Assembly (NCBI RefSeq): GCF_036884655.1
Contig: NC_088342.1
Coordinates: 13,327,001 to 13,391,000 of the forward strand
Direction of reading: 5' to 3'
Length of the DNA: 64,000 bases
From: Musa acuminata AAA Group
Taxonomy: Eukaryota > Streptophyta > Magnoliopsida > Zingiberales > Musaceae
Below the pieces are notes generated by a model, which saw only the letters and a program-made list of their open reading frames with translations, had not been told where the DNA came from and searched no databases. Below are positions 57,593 to 64,000 of the stretch, one piece after another (the first letter of the stretch is position 1; each line of letters begins with the position of its first letter). The position numbers and the translations under genes were made by a program.

Positions 57593-58409
57593 ATCTCGAT
57601 GGCAAATTTCATTTGATCTTTGACCGATTCATAAGACTAAACTGTATGAATAATTTTTATTGTTCTAGTTGTTGATGGGACATATCATCCGCTTGTGCTC
57701 GAGTCCTCTTAATTATTCTTGTCGCTTGGTGACGACCCTCATGCACATCAGATTCTTATCATTCTTATCATGTGGGATCTATTGATCGGATCAAATGGAG
57801 CCGTAATAGCTTCGTTGGAAGGATATATCACATGGTGGTAGTGATGTTGTTTTCGTCTACATGGATTCCTTTGGGCCCACAACTTTTGAACTCTCGTCCT
57901 CTGCTTCCTTCTTCGTCTGCCCTTCTCCTCAGCTTTTATTTTTATCCGTAGCTTGTCCTATGTATCTCTTCAACTCCATCTCATATAAATAGGTCAAATC
58001 ATTATTGTGCCAGTTGGAGTTCCTCAAACGGAACATTGTCATCGAGTAGAGACAACATTTTTTGATGTATGATTGCACGAACAAGCTGGGACATTGAATG
58101 AAGCCCTACTCAAGTGGATGTCACTCTCGTCTTTGTTTTGTGTGTGTGTATCAGTGAGAGAGGGAGATGATCACATTAATCTTAATCCTTTCTGCTATTG
58201 TTAATGAAATCAGTTCGCTTTTGGATCTCATGTTGGAGAAGAAGTTACCCTAATCTCCCTCTCTCTGCCATTAAATTGGAGGCAAGCAGCTGATGTGCCA
58301 ACAAAGCCATCACTCTTCTCTTCAAGCGGTATTGATTCCTTATCCTTGCTGCCTGATGCTCTTTTATTCCTCATCCTTCCTCCAACTTCACCATGACGGT
58401 GTAACTCCT

Positions 58410-58411
<2 letters not shown>
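57593..58411. promoter_or_regulatory. Upstream region of the PILS gene
   Basis: No protein-coding pattern was found. CATATAAATAGG at about 57982-57993 is a good TATA-like box; a second weaker one (AATATAAAG, about 58610) is closer to the start codon. Which one is used cannot be decided from sequence. If the distal one is used, the microsatellite at 58412-58484 lies in the 5' UTR or a 5' intron. Confidence 0.4.

Positions 58412-58484
<73 letters not shown>
58412..58484. repeat. (CT)n(GT)n compound microsatellite
   Basis: About 18 CT units (58412-58447) followed directly by about 18 GT units (58448-58484, one imperfect), 340 bp upstream of the PILS start codon. Confidence 0.95.
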
Positions 58485-58486
<2 letters not shown>

Positions 58487-58825
58487 GATATAGCTCAGTA
58501 GAGAACTCTGATGCCGTGCACATAGGCTTGACAAGCTGCTATCAACATGATACAGATCGATGCTTCTTGCATGCAATCTTAAATTTAGGCTCATCAGAAC
58601 TTTCTGCTTCAATATAAAGATGTTCTAGATCGGAGAAGAGTCACTTGAGCTTCATGAACTGTGAACTAACAGCAAACCTACAGATGATATGGAACAAATC
58701 GATGCATTTCTTTCACGTTAGCTGCCACTGTCTTGATAACACTATCTTGGTCAACAGCAGAGCAGCTTGATCAAGCAGCAGCATCCAAGAACAGTTGCTT
58801 AAAGCGCCTCAGAGAGTGAGAGAAG

Positions 58826-61091
58826 ATGGAATTCTGGTCTCTGCTCATGGTGGCTTCCAGGCCGGTGCTGCAAGTGCTGCTTGTAGGCCTCATCGGAGCT
58901 TTTCTTGCATCTGGTTATGTCAACATCCTTTCCTCCAATGCACGCAGAGACGTCAACAAGGTTAAGCAACCACAATTTGCATCATCAGCTCACAACACTT
59001 TTCTTTGCTTCAGACCTCAATAACTCACCTAATTAGTATGCAGATCGTGTTTGTTGTCTTCATCCCAGCCCTGGTGTTTGCAAGCTTAGCAAAGACTGTG
59101 ACAGCAAAGGACATCATTTCTTGGTAAGCCTGGTTTCTGTTGCTTCCAAGCCGATACATGATTCCAAGTAATATATTTTTATTTTTTCTGGCTGTGTCAG
59201 GTGGTTTATGCCTGTAAACATTGGGATCACATTCTTGATTGGTGGAATCCTTGGGTGGGCTGCAGTGAAGATGTTGAAGCTGGAGCATCACCTTCGAGCC
59301 CTCGTCATTGCAAGTTGCTCAGCAGGTAGCCATGAACATCTCCTTGTGTGCAACATATTATTGATGGTGGCTAATTCATCCTGCATGCATAAAACAGGTA
59401 ATTTAGGTGCTATGCCCTTGATTATTGTCCCAGCAATCTGTGATGAGGATGGCAATCCATTTGGGTTATCCAAGATTTGCCGTGTCCAAGGAATCTCCTA
59501 CGCATCTTTTTCGATGGTGGTAAAGTAAAAGCTGTCATTAGATTTGATACTGCAACAGAGATATCCACTTCTGAAACTAATTCTACTCTGCAAAGTATAG
59601 ATGCAAGATTCAGGGGATTCCTATTTGTTCTTGTGAGTGATCTTCATCTACATGATACATTTTTCGCTTGTTCAAGCAGGTTGGAAATTTGTTCATATGG
59701 ACACACACCTACAGTCTAATTAGAAAATCTGTAAGTCATTCTTCTGGAAACCACGGACATGATGTGCTAACAAGGATGAACAAGAATCCAGAGACGAACA
59801 GGAAAACTAGAATGTTTGATGCGCAAGAGGAACAAGATTACGATGATCGACGGGCCTTGCTTCTGCCACCATCTGATACAAGTGACAGAACTGCAGAACA
59901 TCAAAGTGTAAGTGCCACACATAGATTGCGACACAGTCGATGCTTGCAGGCCTATAATTACACTTATAATTTTGCAAAACGACAAAAGCCGATGAAGAAG
60001 AAGAAGAAAAAACAGTAGTATCATTGGCAGGTATCTTAAAATCCAAAAAAATTGCGGAATTAACATGCATATTTATGTTATGAAGGAGACTGAGGGACAA
60101 TTGTTGGGCAGAAATCTCAGCGACATAATTATGCACATTTGGGAGAAATTGAAGGGGACCTTTCACAAAATGTCGGAGGAATTGTTATCTCCACCAACAA
60201 TTTCTGCGGTATCTTTGTCTACCTTAAAAGTAGTAATTGCATCTGCTCTTGGACATGAAATAAGAAGGTAAAAATTGTTGAGGCAAAAAATCTGACTCAC
60301 TAGAATCTTGATTCTATCTCAGATAATTGGCTTCGCTGTGGGTGCTATACCATGGTTAAAGGCATTCATAGTTGGAGAAACAGCCCCACTCAAAGTTGTT
60401 CACGATTCCATGACATTACTAGGGTAAGCAATAATATCTTCTTCTTTCCTGACTAAATTCAATCACTCGAGGCAAAGATTTCATTGCTTGTGATACAAAA
60501 CTTCTGATACTTGGAAGCAGGGATGGCACCATACCCTGCACGATCATCATTCTCGGTGGCAATCTAACAGAAGGTTTCCAATTTGCAATTTTTTCGATAT
60601 GGAAGTCGAATTCTAGATTGAGATTTGCGATATTGTCTTAAATGTCAAGCAGGACTGCGCAAGTCCACAGTAAAGCCTCTGGTAATCGTAGCCATCATCT
60701 GTGTGCGGTACGTCATCCTTCCTCTCTCTGGCATTGTTGTGGTCATGGCTGCAGGTCGTCTAGGTTTCCTGCCACAATCTCCGCTGTATAGCTTTATCCT
60801 ACTTATACAATATACAGTCCCCCCTGCCATGAGTATCGGTACGAAAATTTTCTTCCTGTTTTGTTTCGGTAACATTACATGTTTCATTTATCATTCATTC
60901 AGCCTTGTATTGTTGATGGCTACTCCATGCTACCTTATGATGAGGGTGAAAAGAAATTGATTGCAGGTACAATGGCACAATTGTTTGATGCATGTCAAGA
61001 AGAGTGCTCTGTGATATTCCTATGGACTTACTTGGTTGCTGCCTTCGCGGTCACAATTTGGTCAGTGGTCTTCATGTGGATCCTATTATAG
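58826..61091 (+). CDS. PILS: PIN-LIKES (PILS) auxin transport facilitator
   Basis: A predicted 425-residue membrane protein of the auxin efflux carrier superfamily. Known PILS proteins sit in the ER membrane and control intracellular auxin. Exons: 58826-58960, 59044-59123, 59201-59325, 59398-59519, 59680-59907, 60086-60208, 60323-60423, 60521-60573, 60653-60838, 60967-61091. All introns are GT-AG, and all joins keep frame. The N-terminal hydrophobic half (residues 1-170) includes FIPALVFASLAKTVT, NLGAMPLIIVPAIC and ISYASFSM. A hydrophilic loop (about 170-265) contains RRALLLPPSD. The C-terminal half has SPPTISAIIGF, APLKVV, DGTIPCTIIILGGNL, VRYVILPL, LQYTVPPAMSI-like (IQYTVPPAMSI), GTMAQLFD, ECSVIFLWTY and a final helix. 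Exon 6's acceptor (ATGAAG|GAG) is weak. The start is the first ATG in frame before the first helix. No breaks were seen. Confidence 0.92.
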
Positions 61092-62059
61092 AATTATGTT
61101 TTGAGGAACAATTAACATTCGAAGAATTTGTTCTTTGAGTTTCTATGATACAAGTAGGAAGAGACGGTGCAATTCTTATCCAACGAGTCGAGATCACAAA
61201 GCAACAGCATCTAGAAGGGAATTCCTATTAAATATTTCCATTTATTTCTTCCTTTCTCTGACAATGTTGTGGCATGGTTTTCATAGAAATTGGATAATCT
61301 CTTCCGTTTTCTCATTTCTTCATCACATAAGTTTCTCTTCTCAGACTTTCTGATATAGGTAATAGCAAGTATTAGTATGAAATGCATGTCTTGCTTCATG
61401 AATAAGATAGACAACCAAGAACAGTCATACAAATAAATTCAAACTGCTATCAAGACCTTCTCAAGTCTAATTATTTGCCTAACCATGTCACAGATTAAGT
61501 TTTCTTTATCATTAGAAATTTCTTTCGGGTCATTATTGTTGATGTCATGAAAGCTAAAAGTAAACAATGAAATAACAAGATATCAAGTTGACTAACTGGA
61601 GGAGAATGTGCCGATCATCACATTTTACATAAGCTGGCACTCTTGTTGGCCTACATAGATCTCCAGCCAAAGAAAGATAAATTAAGCTAACCTTGAAATG
61701 GAAGCAAATACAGAACATCTAATGCAATTTTAAAGTTGATCACCAGCATTAGTAAGGGAAGTTGATTCCAGCATTAACATTTATGCAACCAGATCCATAG
61801 GCTCTGTGATCTGTAGCATCTCTGTTAAGATTGCTGTGCTGATAAATTGTGTAGTGTCTACCTTGGTAGGGAAGATGCATGATAAACCATTGTAGACAAT
61901 GGAATAAATAGCTGTTTAACCAACAAGGTTTGTACACAGACGAGCCAATGGACCCCTATCAACCTATCTTGTATTATCTTTTTGTTAAGATTGATACATA
62001 TTTTAGGAGAGTTTTAATTAAACTAACTGGGAGAGTTTTAATTAAATAAAAACTCATCG
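61092..62059. other. PILS 3' region and intergenic DNA
   Basis: AATAAA at 61432-61437 is a candidate poly-A signal about 340 bp after the stop. Beyond that no gene or LTR end was recognised. A doubled GGGAGAGTTTTAATTAAA-like phrase lies at about 62005-62050. Confidence 0.5.
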
Positions 62060-62345
62060 GTGAATTAGGATTTATTCCTAATGATACAATCAGAAGTTCA
62101 TATGATAAGTTTAAAAGAAGTCTTAATGTCTCATCCTATCGAGAAAAAATAAATTTGGGAACATGAATGGTGAGACATTTTTTGAGAGGGGTGAGTCTCA
62201 GCGTGGTAGGTTGACATAAAAAGTTAGATATTTGAATAATATTCAATGCTACATATGTAAACAGTATAAGCATATTAGGAGATTATGTAAAAGAAGAGAT
62301 CGACAAAGAGTACTATCTACCAGTCAAGGAGGGCAGGGAACCATC
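62060..62345 (+). pseudogene. Copia gag fragment with CCHC knuckle
   Basis: Short stretches in shifting frames: YREKINLG near 62140, ERGESQRGRL near 62190, then CYICKQYKHIRRLC (62251-62292), a CX2CX4HX4C knuckle, followed by KRRDRQ. This is the C-terminal end of a Copia gag, probably of the Ale/Tork type. No pol follows. Confidence 0.55.
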
Positions 62346-62554
62346 AAGCCCCTAAGCTGAGCAAAAGCATCATCCACCATCACCATCGCCACCTCCATCG
62401 AGCCAAGGAGGCATGAAGACGAGGCATGCTGTTAGGGGGAGCCACCTAGGAGGTGGACCCCCCTCATTCAAGGGGTCAAAGTGAGGCTTCGAAAGAAGAG
62501 TCACTCCGAGAGCAGCATCAGTCTCTTCCTCCCAATACTTAAAGGGAAACGTAG

Positions 62555-63848
62555 GGGTGACATTACATATGCATCAGAATAATATAAAACAAAAATTTCT
62601 AAATTTTTTAAAAACATATTCGTCATCATACGAAAATTTATGCATAAAAACCCATGAAAATTAAATCCAAGTGTGAGATAGTTGTGTTTTACCTAGGGAG
62701 ATCGTATATCCCTGAATCCCTATAGATCTGTAGGAGAAGATGAAGGAGATCAAATACCCTCCTCTCTAACAGGGATCCACACAATAGGGCTACAACGACG
62801 CTCCTCCAATCACTGCCCAAAACTCCACACCTGCTATCTTAGGAGAAGAAGGGAAGAGGAGAATAGGAGGTGGGAACCAAGAAGCCTTTAGCCTATGGGT
62901 CTTTGGTTCCCTTCTATTTAAAGAGATCTCATATCTATTTAACCCTAATGGATTCTGCTCTATTGGGTATTAGATCTTCATCCAACTACCCATGCCTATT
63001 AGATTAGTGGATCTCTATCCAATAATTTCTTATTGACTCTTATTGGATCTCATCCATATGATCCAATAATATATAGGCTTATTAGATATCCAATTAAGAT
63101 AAGGGCTCCAGCGGATATCTCATATCCGAACCTCTACTCGTCGCGATGCCTACCATATGTCTATGGCCATTTAGGCCTAATATCAAGCTAGTTGTGAGTC
63201 ATACCTATCAGAACATCTTCTAACTCGGTGAATTATTATCTCTATAATAATTCACTCGATTCATCGACTGTGGACGTACTAGGCCACTACACCGTAGTCC
63301 CTAGATGATACAAGAGAATCCAATCCATTACACTATAGTCTATCATCTATTTAATACTCTAGAGATTATATAACGGGCATGGTACTATTAGGCCCATATA
63401 GTTTTTACTTGAGTTTCGCTCTCGAATTTTCCGGAGAACTCTTTTTCTCTCAATCTGAATGACCCTGACTAGGGATTTGTTTGAGTAAGAATACATAGGA
63501 TATTCCTCTCATGATATCGAGAGTAGATGATCCTCTATCGACACTCAATAGTCCTCAAAAAAAGGTTGACTACCACTCTTAATGATCGATTGTGCTAGAT
63601 CTGGAACTTCCAAATCTATAAGTCCGGTATCAAAGAGTGGAGTACTCATACAAGACATCTTTAGTATTTTAAGTTTAAGGATCAGGTACACCACTAGGAT
63701 AATAGAATTATTGTCTAACAATAAGGTATCATTAACCATCCAGCATTCTGTGAGTGGATCAATTAGTGAACTCATTCTCTAACTGTCTCCATCATATGGA
63801 TGGGTATATAGCACACCAACTACCTCCATCATATGGATGGGTATACAA
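62555..63848 (-). mobile_element. Degenerate LTR of the 44830-50162 family, minus
   Basis: Collinear with 48680-49900 from 'aggggtgacattacatatgc' through 'acctagggagatcgtatatccctg', 'gaattattatctctataataattcac' and 'ccatcatatggatgggtata'. Substitutions and small insertions are many (much more diverged than the other copies). A 37-bp phrase (CTCCATCATATGGATGGGTATA...) is doubled at 63787-63846. The 5' U3 end is missing. Confidence 0.85.
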
Positions 63849-64000
63849 TGCTAGTCATAGGTACCCAATAAGCTAATCACATGAGTGATGGCACGTGTGA
63901 CTTGACACGCAATCGTTTTGCTTATTATATTTTGACATTTATCACTTCATGTTAACTATTGCATATATGCATGTATATATTGTGATGTCCTTGGATCTAT
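63849..64000 (+). mobile_element. LTR start of same family, plus orientation
   Basis: TGCTAGTCATAGGTACCC begins here and matches the complement of 50162-50010 almost base by base to the window edge. It is in the opposite orientation to the LTR just before it. Confidence 0.88.

Noticed and set aside
58293..58612. ORFs through the (CT)n(GT)n tract
   Set aside because: Their length is created by the dinucleotide repeats (Ser-Leu and Cys-Val runs); not protein-coding evidence.
59668..60018. 116-aa ORF as a separate gene
   Set aside because: It is PILS exon 5 plus intron read-through; the exon ends at 59907 at a good GTAAGT donor.

Overview
The window is nuclear DNA from a flowering plant. The evidence is an intron-rich PIN-LIKES (PILS) auxin-carrier gene, plant-type LTR retrotransposons primed by initiator-Met tRNA, a Tat-lineage Ty3/gypsy element and an F-box-associated pseudogene. 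A large monocot genome such as Musaceae/Zingiberales would fit, but that is an inference. No bacterial, organellar or CRISPR features were seen.

Only one apparently intact host gene is present: a ten-exon PILS gene on the + strand (58826-61091, 425 aa predicted). Most of the rest is nested mobile DNA.

(1) 1-4973: a decayed, minus-strand Copia derivative with no pol, next to a fossil Copia gag (4980-5475). (2) 6430-8470: an LTR/leader-like remnant and a broken F-box-associated gene. (3) 8819-26300: a Tat-lineage gypsy element on the minus strand with target-site duplication (TSD) GAATC. It carries an antisense, spliced ORF on the + strand (10141-12141). Its pol is split by a young SIRE/Maximus-like Copia (14485-22481, TSD CTGCT). 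(4) 27112-28702: a solo Copia LTR (TSD ATTGT). (5) 32090-55545: a fossil LINE split by an outer minus-strand Copia (33377 to about 54548). The outer Copia's 3' LTR holds a solo LTR (33761-35377, TSD TTTAC). Its gag zinc knuckle is cut by a pol-less + strand Copia (41249-52817, TSD GTAAT), whose tail holds a Tnt1/Tork-like Copia deletion derivative (44830-50162, TSD ATTTC). This is four insertion levels, with five-base TSDs at the three levels where both ends survive. (6) 54608-54901: a tandemly doubled MITE-like element. (7) 57500-61450: simple repeats and the PILS locus. (8) 62060-64000: a Copia gag remnant and two LTRs of the 44830-50162 family in opposite orientation.

The observations most worth following are these: a pol-less Copia family whose two copies both lack the gag CCHC knuckle and share a 3' tail repeat array; the spliced antisense gene inside the gypsy element; four 18-bp dyad motifs in the leader of the Tnt1-like element; and the inverted LTR junction at the right edge.
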